Notes: generated by a model not told the origin, from the sequence alone. A stretch of DNA of 36,888 bases from Fimbriimonadaceae bacterium (GCA_019638835.1 JAHBTC010000014.1:1-36888); one strand, 5' to 3'. Shown: positions 25,063 to 32,730, counted from the first letter of the stretch. A program made the numbers and translations.

Positions 25063-25551
25063 ATGAAGCAAGTTTCCCTCCTGCTCATTGTCACTCTCTT
25101 TCTCGTGGGTTGTTCCGGCCCCGCCGAACCCCAAGGTGACCCCAATGCCCAGTCCACCACGACGACCGGAACCGCTTCAGAGCCTGAGAACATCGGCGAC
25201 GGCGGAGCGATCGCTTTTGAGGAATGGAACGACGGAGTTCGCAAGGGTTCTGGCACATTGATATCGGGCGAGACCGAAACAAAAGTGGAACTCGCGACTC
25301 TCAAATTGGAAAAGGACGGCTCATTTATGCTCTCATTGGGCAACACAGAATCTGGAATCACTGAGGTTGCAAAGCTCTCAGGCACATGGGAGAAGAAGGA
25401 TGACCAATCTGTTGGATTGACGATCAAGGAAGGCGCTACGGAAGCCACCGGTACCGTAACGTTTATGGACCAGATGAACCCGTCGGAAATCGTGGTCAAC
25501 GGCATGCAAGATGGTAAGACGATGGCGTTCACCTTCGACGTCGCCGAATAA
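25063..25551 (+). CDS. Putative lipoprotein, 162 residues
   Basis: No family recognised. The N-terminus is a lipoprotein signal peptide (KQVSLLLIVTLFLVGC) with lipobox LVGC and Cys17, followed by a Thr/Ser/Pro-rich linker to about residue 45. The rest is beta-rich: TKVELATLKLEKDGSFML, KLSGTWEKKDDQSVGLTI, TGTVTFMDQMN and GKTMAFTFDV. The repeated GSFML ... SGTWEKK ... VGLTI pattern looks like the lipocalin-like small domains that often read 'GTWKxxGDxL'. That is a fold impression only. It is divergent from dacB and convergent with the next gene, separated from it by a perfect hairpin. Confidence 0.8.
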   Translation: MKQVSLLLIVTLFLVGCSGPAEPQGDPNAQSTTTTGTASEPENIGDGGAIAFEEWNDGVRKGSGTLISGETETKVELATLKLEKDGSFMLSLGNTESGITEVAKLSGTWEKKDDQSVGLTIKEGATEATGTVTFMDQMNPSEIVVNGMQDGKTMAFTFDVAE

Positions 25552-25564
25552 GTGTGGCCATAAC

Positions 25565-25600
25565 GGAGCCGCCTGCCTCGATATTGAAGCAGGCGGCTCC
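25565..25600. terminator. Perfect 12-bp hairpin between convergent lipoprotein genes
   Basis: GGAGCCGCCTGC (25565-25576), a 12-nt loop, and its exact complement GCAGGCGGCTCC (25589-25600). It lies 13 nt past one stop and 19 nt past the other. Neither strand has a T-run, so it is a bidirectional hairpin without a U-tract. Confidence 0.6.
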
Positions 25601-25619
25601 TACGATGGTCTCGTGATGG

Positions 25620-26696
25620 TTACTGACGGACGATCGTGATCTTCATGTCTTGGTTGCCCATCGCTGGGCCACCCTCGGTCTTCGTCGCGATCGAATAGTT
25701 TGCGGTTCGGGCAACCCCATCGGCAAGGCTAATCGTTACAGAACCAGTCAAGGTCATCGTAAGTTTGAGCTTGATTTCCTGGGCTTGGGGTGCAGAAGAT
25801 CCTTCGCCACGGCCGGCTCCGGACATGCGCATGGTGATTTCCGGAGCACCCGACATCTTGACGTCAATCGTCGCCGTTCCGGCACCACTGTTCACCGACT
25901 TCAACGTGTACGTCACGCGCGTCTCGCCATTTGCGACGCTCGCCCCGGGCATCGCAGGAAGCATCTTAGTGAGGTCAATCGTGTTGTTCCACGTCTCCCC
26001 TGCCTTAACTCCGTCGGTCGGGAAGACTAAACCCATGAACCCGGCCATGCTAATCGCCGAACTCGCCATCATCGAGGCTCCCGTCGTCGCACCGGGTTGA
26101 CCCAAAGAACTGAAGGTAGATGTTGTAACCACATCCTCGGTTTGGTTGCCACCCATCATCCGCGCGATCTGACTCGCCGACTCCGGAACAACCGTTACCT
26201 GGGGCACTTTGTTGGTGTACTCAACATCAAAGACATCATTTTTGACGTCCGTGATTTTCACAATCTGATCCTGAACGCTCGTCACCTTCACGGTTTCGGC
26301 ACCGCCTTGATTGGCTTGTGGATTGCGAACTTCAGAAACCGACGTTTGCTTGAAGCGGAAGGAATCACCCTTCTTCACTTTTAATCGAAGCGCGACTTCT
26401 CCTGATTGCACCTGGGCCGCCGGGGCTTGCACCGCAGTTCCATCTGGGGTGCTACTGACGGGGGCGCTTGCGCTCGGATTTGCGCCGGGTGTGCTGGGAG
26501 TGCCAGGACTTCCGGGATTCGTGCCACCCGATCCTTCACCCACGCTTGCGGTAGGTGAGCCAGAGGTCGAACCCGTCGTGTTGTAACCGTCGGGCGCAAC
26601 ACCTGCCTGACTCGGGTCGTCGTTTTGGTTACAAGCGACAGCCGAGAAGAGAACGACCGTCATCAGCGAGGCAATGCCCCAAGGCAGTTTGCGCAT
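25620..26696 (-). CDS. Putative lipoprotein, DUF6263-like, 358 residues
   Basis: The protein has a lipoprotein signal (SLMTVVLFSAVAC, Cys22), then a long Gly/Ser/Pro/Thr-rich linker (about 30-95). The remaining roughly 260 residues are beta-rich: VALRLKVKKGDSFRFKQTSV, VKVTSVQDQIVKITDV, a methionine-rich SMMASSAISMAGFMG, VFPTDGVKAGETWNN, and ETRVTYTLKSVNSGAGTATI. The 'FP.. VK.GETW.' and 'YTL..V....ATI' pattern is that of DUF6263-type secreted proteins, an assignment I make with moderate confidence. Function unknown; the envelope location follows from the lipobox. TAGGAT lies 6 nt before the ATG and there is no Shine-Dalgarno. It starts 44 nt after the stop of the lipoyl ligase-family gene on the same strand. 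Confidence 0.78.
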   Translation of the reverse strand: MRKLPWGIASLMTVVLFSAVACNQNDDPSQAGVAPDGYNTTGSTSGSPTASVGEGSGGTNPGSPGTPSTPGANPSASAPVSSTPDGTAVQAPAAQVQSGEVALRLKVKKGDSFRFKQTSVSEVRNPQANQGGAETVKVTSVQDQIVKITDVKNDVFDVEYTNKVPQVTVVPESASQIARMMGGNQTEDVVTTSTFSSLGQPGATTGASMMASSAISMAGFMGLVFPTDGVKAGETWNNTIDLTKMLPAMPGASVANGETRVTYTLKSVNSGAGTATIDVKMSGAPEITMRMSGAGRGEGSSAPQAQEIKLKLTMTLTGSVTISLADGVARTANYSIATKTEGGPAMGNQDMKITIVRQ

Positions 26697-26702
26697 AGTT
26701 CC

Positions 26703-26708
26703 ATCCTA
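26703..26708 (-). promoter_or_regulatory. -10-like TAGGAT for the DUF6263-like gene (leaderless type)
   Basis: On the minus strand TAGGAT, 6 nt (GGAACT), then ATG at 26696. It lies in the 44-nt gap after the ligase-family gene, so the lipoprotein is probably transcribed separately from the gcv operon. Confidence 0.5.
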
Positions 26709-26740
26709 TCCGACGCGAGCAGGCGTTGATAAGTGGCAGG

Positions 26741-27376
26741 TCAGAGGTCCGATGCCCTGTTCAGGGCCAAGACCCAGTCGTCGAAAGTTGCCTGACAAGG
26801 CGAAAACATCGAAACTCCGCCCAATCCCAGAGTCGCAGGATCAACTAATGGAGTCCGTACAGGAACACTCGCCTGGAGCAGTACCGCGCAATTCCGAATG
26901 GCGAGGGCACATCCACAAACCTTTTGTCCGGTTGCCGGATGAACTATATCATTAGGACTCACGTGGGCGAAGCAGTCGGCGACCTTTCCCGCGCCACGCA
27001 CAAAAGGAGTTTCCTCGGCGAGGGTTGCTGGGATGCCCACTTCATTCAGAGCGCGGATCAGTGGATTTGCCATCGCGCGATACGCCACTTTCACACTACG
27101 CGAGTCTGCGTTGAGGCCCAAAGCGGTCAAAGGCATTGCGAGCGAAAGCGTTACGTCATGGCCGTGGAGAACGGCCTTTCCACCGGTAGGTCGCCGAGTC
27201 CACCCAATGTTCGCTTTGTCCATGAGTGCCGTACTTTGGTTGAATCCAAGAGTTACATGGGCATCATTCCACTCATAAACGCGTCCGGCGGACGCGCCCG
27301 ACTGAGCCGCCCGCCAGAGGTCTTCGTCTCGGGCCATCTGGGTGCCCGGGGTCTGGTCGGGATCAGCCCGCCACAT
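26741..27376 (-). CDS. Lipoate-protein ligase / octanoyltransferase family protein
   Basis: The biotin/lipoyl ligase fold is shown by RRPTGGKAVLHGHDVTLSL (about 61-79), the family's RRxTGGxxVxH signature. D-C-F-A (Cys135) followed by GQKVCGCALAIRNCAVLLQAS (about 151-171) holds the lysine that binds the acyl-adenylate or acyl group. About 211 residues is shorter than E. coli LplA and lacks its C-terminal accessory domain. The retained CF pair recalls LipM-type octanoyltransferases, so it could either ligate free lipoate or transfer octanoate to GcvH. Position as last gene of the gcvH-gcvPA-gcvPB operon supports GcvH as target. I choose the ATG at 27376, overlapping gcvPB by 14 nt; an ATG at 27406 would add ten residues unlike the family. 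Confidence 0.85.
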   Translation of the reverse strand: MWRADPDQTPGTQMARDEDLWRAAQSGASAGRVYEWNDAHVTLGFNQSTALMDKANIGWTRRPTGGKAVLHGHDVTLSLAMPLTALGLNADSRSVKVAYRAMANPLIRALNEVGIPATLAEETPFVRGAGKVADCFAHVSPNDIVHPATGQKVCGCALAIRNCAVLLQASVPVRTPLVDPATLGLGGVSMFSPCQATFDDWVLALNRASDL

Positions 27377-28844
27377 CTGCCGTCGACGCTGGAGTCCAAC
27401 GGACATCTAGGTTTTTGACTGCCGCCGCTTCATCCAACCGTCCCACAATGGCCGTGAAAGGTGCGTCGTGCAGTTTGTCAGGCTCAGAACGTGCTTCCTC
27501 ACAGATTGCGATCAAAGCATCGCAGAACTTGTCCAACGTCTCTTTCGTTTCTGTCTCGGTAGGCTCGATCATGAACGCTTCCGGAACAATAAGCGGGAAG
27601 TAGTTGGTCGGCGGGTGGAAGCCGTAGTCAATCAGTCGCTTGCTCAAGTCTAGGGCTCGGACACCGAGTTTCTTGTACTCCTTCGCCGTCAAAACGCACT
27701 CGTGCATGCAAGGACGGTCATGCGCCGCCGGTAAAACGCCCTTGAGTCTTGCTTTGACGTAGTTCGCATTGAGGACGGAGTACCGGCTGATCGCACTCAT
27801 TCCCTGCTTACCGTAGGCCAACAGATAGGTAAGCGCACGGACTGCCATCAACGACTGCCCAAAGAAGCCACTCACCCGGCCCACACTCAAAGGTCGGTTT
27901 CGATCCAGATATGGCTCACCGTCTTCACCTCGCTTGATCGCCGGACCAGGGATGAACGGCTCTAAGTGACTCTTGAGACCAATCGCGCCGCATCCCGGGC
28001 CACCTCCACCGTGCGGTGTGCTGAACGTCTTGTGCAGATTGAGGTGCATGCAGTCGAAGCCGTGATCACCGGGACGCGTTGTACCGACCATCGCGTTCAT
28101 GTTCGCGCCATCACAGAAGACTTGACCACCAACCTCATGGACTAGCCGACAGATCTCGGAGATGTTCGGCTCGAACAAACCCAGCGTGGATGGGTTCGTC
28201 ACCATGAACGCGGCAACTTCATCGTTGAGCATTGCTTTCAGGGCCGCGATATCGGTGTTTCCATCAGCACCGGTGGGAATTGTCTTGACGTCGTAGCCGC
28301 ATCGTGCTGCTGAAGCCGGATTGGTGCCATGTGCGCTATCCGGGCAGAGCACGTACTTCCGCTTCTCGCCTTCCCCGTGAGACTCGTGGTAAGCCTTGAT
28401 GATCATCAAGCACGTCATCTCGCCGTGGGCACCGGCTACAGGTTGCATCGTGATCTCATCGAACCCAGTCAGTTCACGAAGGATATCCATGCAAGACGCA
28501 TAGACTTCAAGGAAGCCCTTCGCGGTCGCTTCGGGTTGCATGGGGTGGGTGTTTGTGAATCCGCTCAACCCGGCCGTTCGCTCGTTGATCTTTGGGTTGT
28601 ATTTCATCGTGCAGGAACCGAGGGGATAGAAACCCACCTCAATCCCGTAGTTGATGCGGCTCAGATTTGTGAAGTGACGAAGCATGTCCAGTTCACCGAT
28701 CTCCGGCCAAACGACTTCTTTTCGGACCGGACCGACGGCCTCGCTGAGATCAACTTCAGGAGTATCTGCAACGGGAAGGTTGCATCCAATGCGCCCAGAT
28801 ACAGACTTCTCGAAGATCAATGGTTCTTGGGTTTTGGTAATCAT
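27363..28844 (-). CDS. gcvPB: Glycine dehydrogenase (decarboxylating) subunit 2 (P protein, C-terminal half)
   Basis: With GcvPA this forms the two-subunit glycine cleavage P protein, which decarboxylates glycine on PLP and passes the aminomethyl group to lipoylated GcvH. At 493 residues it is of normal size. FYPLGSCTMKYNPKINE (about 72-88), the SAHGTNPASAARCG loop and DGANMNAMVG precede the PLP lysine K272 in HLNLHKTFSTPHGGGGPG. HECVLTAK and DYGFHPPTNYFPLIVPEAFMI lie towards the C-terminus. The start ATG overlaps the gcvPA stop (ATGA), and a perfect AGGAGGT Shine-Dalgarno lies about 9 nt upstream inside gcvPA. This is the strongest ribosome-binding site noted in the operon. Confidence 0.97.
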   Translation of the reverse strand: MITKTQEPLIFEKSVSGRIGCNLPVADTPEVDLSEAVGPVRKEVVWPEIGELDMLRHFTNLSRINYGIEVGFYPLGSCTMKYNPKINERTAGLSGFTNTHPMQPEATAKGFLEVYASCMDILRELTGFDEITMQPVAGAHGEMTCLMIIKAYHESHGEGEKRKYVLCPDSAHGTNPASAARCGYDVKTIPTGADGNTDIAALKAMLNDEVAAFMVTNPSTLGLFEPNISEICRLVHEVGGQVFCDGANMNAMVGTTRPGDHGFDCMHLNLHKTFSTPHGGGGPGCGAIGLKSHLEPFIPGPAIKRGEDGEPYLDRNRPLSVGRVSGFFGQSLMAVRALTYLLAYGKQGMSAISRYSVLNANYVKARLKGVLPAAHDRPCMHECVLTAKEYKKLGVRALDLSKRLIDYGFHPPTNYFPLIVPEAFMIEPTETETKETLDKFCDALIAICEEARSEPDKLHDAPFTAIVGRLDEAAAVKNLDVRWTPASTADVAG

Positions 28845-30175
28845 CGGGCCAGTACCTCCTTCATCGCGGTAGCGAACGAATCAATCTGTTCCTTCGTACG
28901 GACCTCGGTCACCGCAACGAGCAGCTCATTCTCCCGGCGAGGGTCAACTTCGCCCAATGGCAGCCCCGCTAGAACCCCTCTGTCCAAGAGTGCATCACGT
29001 ACTGGACCGGCGGGCCGCCCGAGATCCACGACAAACTCGCAGAACACCTTCTGGTTTGGATACTTCCGTTTGGCTCCGGCCTTTTCCAGTTGGTCGATGG
29101 TGTATTGGGCGTTCCGAACGCTACTCTCTGCGACGCTTCGGATCCCGTTTTTGCCCACTGCGGCCATGTAAACCGTACTTGCCAGAGCCATGAGGGCTTC
29201 GTTCGTGCAGATGTTGCTTGTGGCTTTTTCACGGCGAATGTCTTGCTCACGCGTTCGCAAAGTCATCGTATAACCGAGGCGACCTTGAGCGTCCTTAGCT
29301 CTCCCTACAATACGACCGGGTATGAACCTCGCGTACTCGCGCTTACAGGCGAAGAGGCCAAGTACAGGTCCACCAAATCCCATGGGAATGCCGAGAGGTT
29401 GCCCCTCGCCAGTAACGATATCAGCCCCGAATGAACCGGGAGGTGGAAGGATTCCGCATGCGGTTGGATCAGCGCTCACCACCATCTTTGCACCCGCAGG
29501 GTCGGCCGCCTCGCGAACAGCCTTGAGGTCTTCGATCACTCCGAAGAAGTTCGGATACTGAGCGACCACGGCACCTACTTCGCCAATCTCAGCGTTCCAA
29601 TCGGTTGCCCCGTCTCGTTCCGGCATTTCGACCACTTCCATCCCTAATGCCCAGCAGTAGGTGTGAATGACTTCTCGGTAATGAGGGTGAACGCAGGCAC
29701 TGACGGCGATCCGGTTGCTCTTCTGCAGACTCGCGCCCATGATTGCCGCCTCGGCCAGGCTTGTCGGGCCGTCGTACATGCTCGCATTTGCGATTTCACA
29801 GCCATAGAGTTCAGCGATCCCGGTCTGGAACTCATAAATCGTTTGCAGGTACCCCTGACTGACCTCCGGCTGATAAGGGGTGTAGGAGGTCAAGAACTCG
29901 CCCCGGCTAATTACCGCACCGATGGATGCCGGAATGTAGCGATCGTACATGCCCGCGCCGAGGAAGCAGGCAACGCGGCTCAAATCAAGGTTGCGTTCGC
30001 TGAGCATCCGCAAGTGACCGAGTAGTTGATGCTCGTCCATTTGGTCGGGGATGTTCAGTTCGCCTTTGAGTTTGAGATCGTCCGGGATCTCGATGAACAG
30101 ATCATCAATGGACATTGCGCCGATGGTCGCGAGCATCGAGCGCACATCGTCTTCGGTGTGGGGCACGTAGGTCAT
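28841..30175 (-). CDS. gcvPA: Glycine dehydrogenase (decarboxylating) subunit 1 (P protein, N-terminal half)
   Basis: This is the partner of GcvPB in glycine decarboxylation. Family motifs are MTYVPHTEDDVRSMLATIG at the start, FLGAGMYDRYIPASI, LTSYTPYQPEVSQGYLQ, NASMYDGPTSLAEA, VTGEGQPLGIPMGFGGP and RTREQDIRREKATSNICTN. All match the subunit-1 proteins of split P-protein bacteria. I choose the ATG at 30175 because relatives begin at M-x-Y-x-P-x-T. An in-frame ATG at 30214 would add 13 residues (MTRKIAFLAGHPA) across a perfect inverted repeat; it has AAGG about 8 nt upstream, so the longer form cannot be excluded. gcvH ends 109 nt upstream of the chosen start. Confidence 0.95.
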   Translation of the reverse strand: MTYVPHTEDDVRSMLATIGAMSIDDLFIEIPDDLKLKGELNIPDQMDEHQLLGHLRMLSERNLDLSRVACFLGAGMYDRYIPASIGAVISRGEFLTSYTPYQPEVSQGYLQTIYEFQTGIAELYGCEIANASMYDGPTSLAEAAIMGASLQKSNRIAVSACVHPHYREVIHTYCWALGMEVVEMPERDGATDWNAEIGEVGAVVAQYPNFFGVIEDLKAVREAADPAGAKMVVSADPTACGILPPPGSFGADIVTGEGQPLGIPMGFGGPVLGLFACKREYARFIPGRIVGRAKDAQGRLGYTMTLRTREQDIRREKATSNICTNEALMALASTVYMAAVGKNGIRSVAESSVRNAQYTIDQLEKAGAKRKYPNQKVFCEFVVDLGRPAGPVRDALLDRGVLAGLPLGEVDPRRENELLVAVTEVRTKEQIDSFATAMKEVLAR

Positions 30176-30189
30176 GGCGGGGTGGCCGG

Positions 30190-30210
30190 CGAGGAAGGCT
30201 ATCTTCCTCG
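30190..30210 (-). other. Perfect 8-bp inverted repeat upstream of gcvPA
   Basis: CGAGGAAG, a 5-nt spacer and CTTCCTCG. It lies between the two possible gcvPA starts (30214 and 30175). If 30175 is the start, this is an intergenic hairpin that could act in mRNA processing or translation control. Confidence 0.35.
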
Positions 30211-30284
30211 TCATTCATTTTGCCTTGTCCTACGCGATTGGCGGGCCGCCCGGCTCAAATGGGCATAGGCACAATTTTGAACCG

Positions 30285-30665
30285 CTAGCCCTCGAGTGTG
30301 GACTCGTATGCGTTGGCATCCATAAGGCCGCCCAGTTCTCCGTCATCCGCCATTCGGACGCGTACCAACCATCCACCCTCGTAAGGGGCTTCGTTCACCT
30401 GCTCCGGTCTCGCGCCGAGGGTCTCATTGACTTCGGTAACTTCCCCACCCACCGGCGAATACAGGTCGCTCACCGTCTTCACGCTTTCGACCGTACCAAA
30501 CGAATCGCCCGCCGAAAGCATCCGGCCCGGCGTCGGCAAATCAACAAACACCACGTCGCCGAGCTCGCTCTGCGCATGATCTGTTATTCCAATTGTCGCC
30601 ACGTCGCCGTCGACGCGGACCCACTCATGAGACTTTGTGTATTTGAGGTCGCCTGGTACCGCCAC
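30285..30665 (-). CDS. gcvH: Glycine cleavage system H protein
   Basis: GcvH is the lipoyl shuttle of the glycine cleavage system, carrying the aminomethyl group from the P protein to the T protein. The 126-residue chain starting at GTG 30665 has family length and begins AVPGDLKYTKSHEWV. The lipoylated lysine is K63 in FGTVESVKTVSDLYSP. GDVVFVDLPTPG and the C-terminal GWLVRVRM and DANAYES segments are normal. The open frame continues 65 codons upstream over trmD, but this part is unlike GcvH. TATTCT sits 6 nt before the GTG with no Shine-Dalgarno, supporting a leaderless mRNA. It heads the gcvH-gcvPA-gcvPB-ligase operon; gcvT is not in the window. Confidence 0.96.
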   Translation of the reverse strand: MAVPGDLKYTKSHEWVRVDGDVATIGITDHAQSELGDVVFVDLPTPGRMLSAGDSFGTVESVKTVSDLYSPVGGEVTEVNETLGARPEQVNEAPYEGGWLVRVRMADDGELGGLMDANAYESTLEG

Positions 30666-30671
30666 GACCGA

Positions 30672-30677
30672 AGAATA
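30672..30677 (-). promoter_or_regulatory. -10-like TATTCT for gcvH (leaderless type)
   Basis: On the minus strand TATTCT, 6 nt (TCGGTC), then GTG at 30665. It shares a 40-nt divergent gap with the trmD promoter. Confidence 0.5.
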
Positions 30678-30692
30678 CCAGCGCAGATACGC

Positions 30693-30698
30693 TACTCT
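30693..30698 (+). promoter_or_regulatory. -10-like TACTCT for trmD (leaderless type)
   Basis: TACTCT, 7 nt (GATAGCG), then GTG at 30706. With a 17-nt spacer its -35 would fall at 30670-30675, on top of the gcvH -10 on the other strand. Confidence 0.45.
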
Positions 30699-30705
30699 GA
30701 TAGCG

Positions 30706-31419
30706 GTGCGGATCGATTTTGTAACTCTTTTTCCGGAGATGATCCAGGATGCGGTGCGACCCAGCATTCTCGGTCGCGCGCAATCTTCCGGTGCCGTGCA
30801 GTTTAGAACGTCGAGCCCCCGTGACTTCGCAACCGACAAACATCGAACCGTGGACGACACGCCCTATGGTGGCGGGCCCGGCATGGTCATGCGCGTGGAT
30901 GTGGTTGCTGATGCCTTGCGGTTCCTCGCGCCGCCGGAGAATGCGCGAATCATTCTCACCGATCCTCGAGGAGAAAGGTTCAACCAAAAAGCCGCCGAGG
31001 AACTGGCCAATGCAAACCACATCATCTTCCTTTGCGGACACTACGAAGGGATTGATGAGCGCGTCCGAGTGCACCTTGCGACTGACATCTTCACGATTGG
31101 TGACTATGTATTGACTGGAGGCGAACTCCCGGCACTCGTGATGTGCGACGCGGTAGTGCGTCTGTTACCTGGCGTGCTGGGCGACGAAGAAAGTCACCGT
31201 GATGACAGCCATAGCAACGACGGTCTTCTCGGATTCCCTCTCTATACTCGCCCTGCAGATTGGGAAGGTCATGGCGTGCCTGAAGTTCTGAAGCAAGGCG
31301 ACCACGGTGCGATCGCGAGGTGGCGCCGGCGGGAACAGCTTCGCGAAACGCGGGTACGACGGCCTGACCTATTTGCCCGCGCGGACCTAACCGCCGACGA
31401 TATTGAAGTGCTATCCTAA
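30706..31419 (+). CDS. trmD: tRNA (guanine(37)-N1)-methyltransferase
   Basis: TrmD methylates N1 of G37 next to the anticodon using S-adenosylmethionine, preventing frameshifts; it is a SPOUT enzyme with a trefoil knot. The 237-residue chain from GTG 30706 starts RIDFVTLFPEMIQDAV. It has VDDTPYGGGPGMVMR (about 44-58), FLCGHYEGIDERV (about 107), the knot motif TIGDYVLTGGELPALV, and DSHSNDGLLGFPLYTRP (about 167-183). All these are conserved. The frame runs 23 codons further upstream over gcvH but the conserved N-terminus fixes the start. rplS and lepB follow closely in a conserved trmD-rplS-lepB order; rpsP and rimM are not adjacent. Confidence 0.97.
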   Translation: MRIDFVTLFPEMIQDAVRPSILGRAQSSGAVQFRTSSPRDFATDKHRTVDDTPYGGGPGMVMRVDVVADALRFLAPPENARIILTDPRGERFNQKAAEELANANHIIFLCGHYEGIDERVRVHLATDIFTIGDYVLTGGELPALVMCDAVVRLLPGVLGDEESHRDDSHSNDGLLGFPLYTRPADWEGHGVPEVLKQGDHGAIARWRRREQLRETRVRRPDLFARADLTADDIEVLS

Positions 31420-31455
31420 CCCGCTTCTATTCCTGACATCGGGAGTCTGTGCGTT

Positions 31456-31806
31456 ATGTCCAAGCAAGCCATTCTTGACAGTGTGATCGCCCCTTACTTG
31501 AAGGGCGACGTGCCGGAGATTCGACCCGGCGATACGGTTCGCGCTCACGTGAAGGTCCGTGAAGGCGGCAAAGAGCGAATCCAGTTGTTCGAAGGCATTG
31601 CGATCGCGGTGCGGCACGGTGGCATCGCTAAGAATGTGACCATCCGTAAGATGAGCGGAGGCATCGGCGTGGAGCGCACGTTCCCTGTCCACTCCCCGAA
31701 CGTCGCGAAGTTTGAAGTTTTACGCCACGGTAAAGTCCGACGCGCGAAGCTCTACTACCTCCGCGATAAGATCGGAAAGGCCGCTCGCATCGAAGAGAAG
31801 CGCTAA
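31456..31806 (+). CDS. rplS: 50S ribosomal protein L19
   Basis: L19 sits at the interface of the 30S and 50S subunits. The 116-residue chain has the family length and motifs: [19 protein letters not shown] near residue 20, [17 protein letters not shown] near 40, [20 protein letters not shown] near 62, and [20 protein letters not shown] at the end. A CGGGAG sequence lies about 13 nt before the ATG. It is 36 nt after trmD, and its TAA overlaps the ATG of lepB by 1 nt (TAATG), so lepB is translationally coupled to it. Confidence 0.97.
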   Translation: MSKQAILDSVIAPYLKGDVPEIRPGDTVRAHVKVREGGKERIQLFEGIAIAVRHGGIAKNVTIRKMSGGIGVERTFPVHSPNVAKFEVLRHGKVRRAKLYYLRDKIGKAARIEEKR

Positions 31807-32717
31807 TGCCATTTGTAGACCTGTCGTTGGTGTCCCTTCCTTGGGAAGGGGCATTGGCTCAGGCGTCGGCGACCACAACGTTTGTCGACAAGTTAGCTCG
31901 GACTCCGCTGAGTGTGATCCTAATCTTTGCGGCTGTCTGCACATTCGTTCGGTTCGCTGTTTTTCCCGTCATTAGGAACACTCCGGTTCATCGGCGTACT
32001 GGAGGATTTGGCTTTGCCAAGTTTCTCAACGAAGCAGGCGATGCGCTGGTATACGCGGCGATTTTGGTCTTCTTCTTAGTCCGCCCGTTCGCAATTCAAA
32101 CTTTCACCATCCCCACGGGCTCAATGATTGATACTCTCAACATTGGGTCGAATATCGTGGCCAACAAGTGGGTGTATCGAACCACCGATCCAAAGGCCGG
32201 GGAGATCGTGGTGTTTAGTCCGCCGGTTGAGGGCCGCATTCCACCTGAGAGTGAGACGGACTACATCAAGCGATGCATCGGCGTTCCGGGAGATCTGATT
32301 GAGATCAAGGACGAGAAACTCTATCGTAACGGGGTTGCAGTGGACGAGCCTTACGAAACCCGAACCTCTGGCATGGACATGAAAGTTCTGCCTAAAGAAC
32401 AGTGGGAAACAACTGTCATTCCGGACTTCAAACTGATTGAACACAACGGCAAGGTCATTCCGGTTCAGAAGTACGGCACCATGATCAACAATGGGCCAAT
32501 GACCGCTCCCGCATATCAATCACAATCGCGCGCAGATGCAGAAGCAATGTGGGCATCTCCTGCCGTCGAGATTCCAGCAGGCTATTACCTTATGATGGGT
32601 GACAACCGCAATGGAAGTTACGATGGACGTTCTTGGGGGCTTGTTCCACGAGACTCGATTGTCGGTAAGTGCGAATTCGTTTGGTGGCCCTTCAGTGCGA
32701 TCGGCAAGCCTCAGTAA
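31806..32717 (+). CDS. lepB: Signal peptidase I
   Basis: LepB removes signal peptides of exported proteins on the outer face of the inner membrane by a Ser/Lys dyad. The 303-residue chain has two hydrophobic helices (about 36-56 and 79-97). They lead into the catalytic Ser106 in FTIPTGSMIDTL and the general-base Lys155 in DYIKRCIGVPGDLIEI. Box E is MMGDNRNGSYDGRSWGLVP near residue 276. The region between Lys155 and box E has an insertion of about 60 residues (DMKVLPKEQWETT onwards) compared with minimal Gram-positive forms. It is coupled to rplS by a 1-nt overlap. The convergent EI24-type gene ends 13 nt away and no terminator fits between them. Confidence 0.96.
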   Translation: MPFVDLSLVSLPWEGALAQASATTTFVDKLARTPLSVILIFAAVCTFVRFAVFPVIRNTPVHRRTGGFGFAKFLNEAGDALVYAAILVFFLVRPFAIQTFTIPTGSMIDTLNIGSNIVANKWVYRTTDPKAGEIVVFSPPVEGRIPPESETDYIKRCIGVPGDLIEIKDEKLYRNGVAVDEPYETRTSGMDMKVLPKEQWETTVIPDFKLIEHNGKVIPVQKYGTMINNGPMTAPAYQSQSRADAEAMWASPAVEIPAGYYLMMGDNRNGSYDGRSWGLVPRDSIVGKCEFVWWPFSAIGKPQ

Positions 32718-32730
32718 ATCACTTTCGTGG

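Noticed and set aside
28329-29171. 280-codon plus-strand open frame
   Set aside because: Antisense across the junction of gcvPB and gcvPA, both certain genes; the translation resembles no protein family.
30666-30705. Glycine riboswitch upstream of gcvH
   Set aside because: Only 40 nt separate gcvH from the divergent trmD, far too short for a glycine aptamer.
30666-30860. N-terminal extension of the gcvH frame over trmD
   Set aside because: GcvH proteins are about 125-130 residues and begin at the GTG 30665 region; the extension is antisense to trmD.
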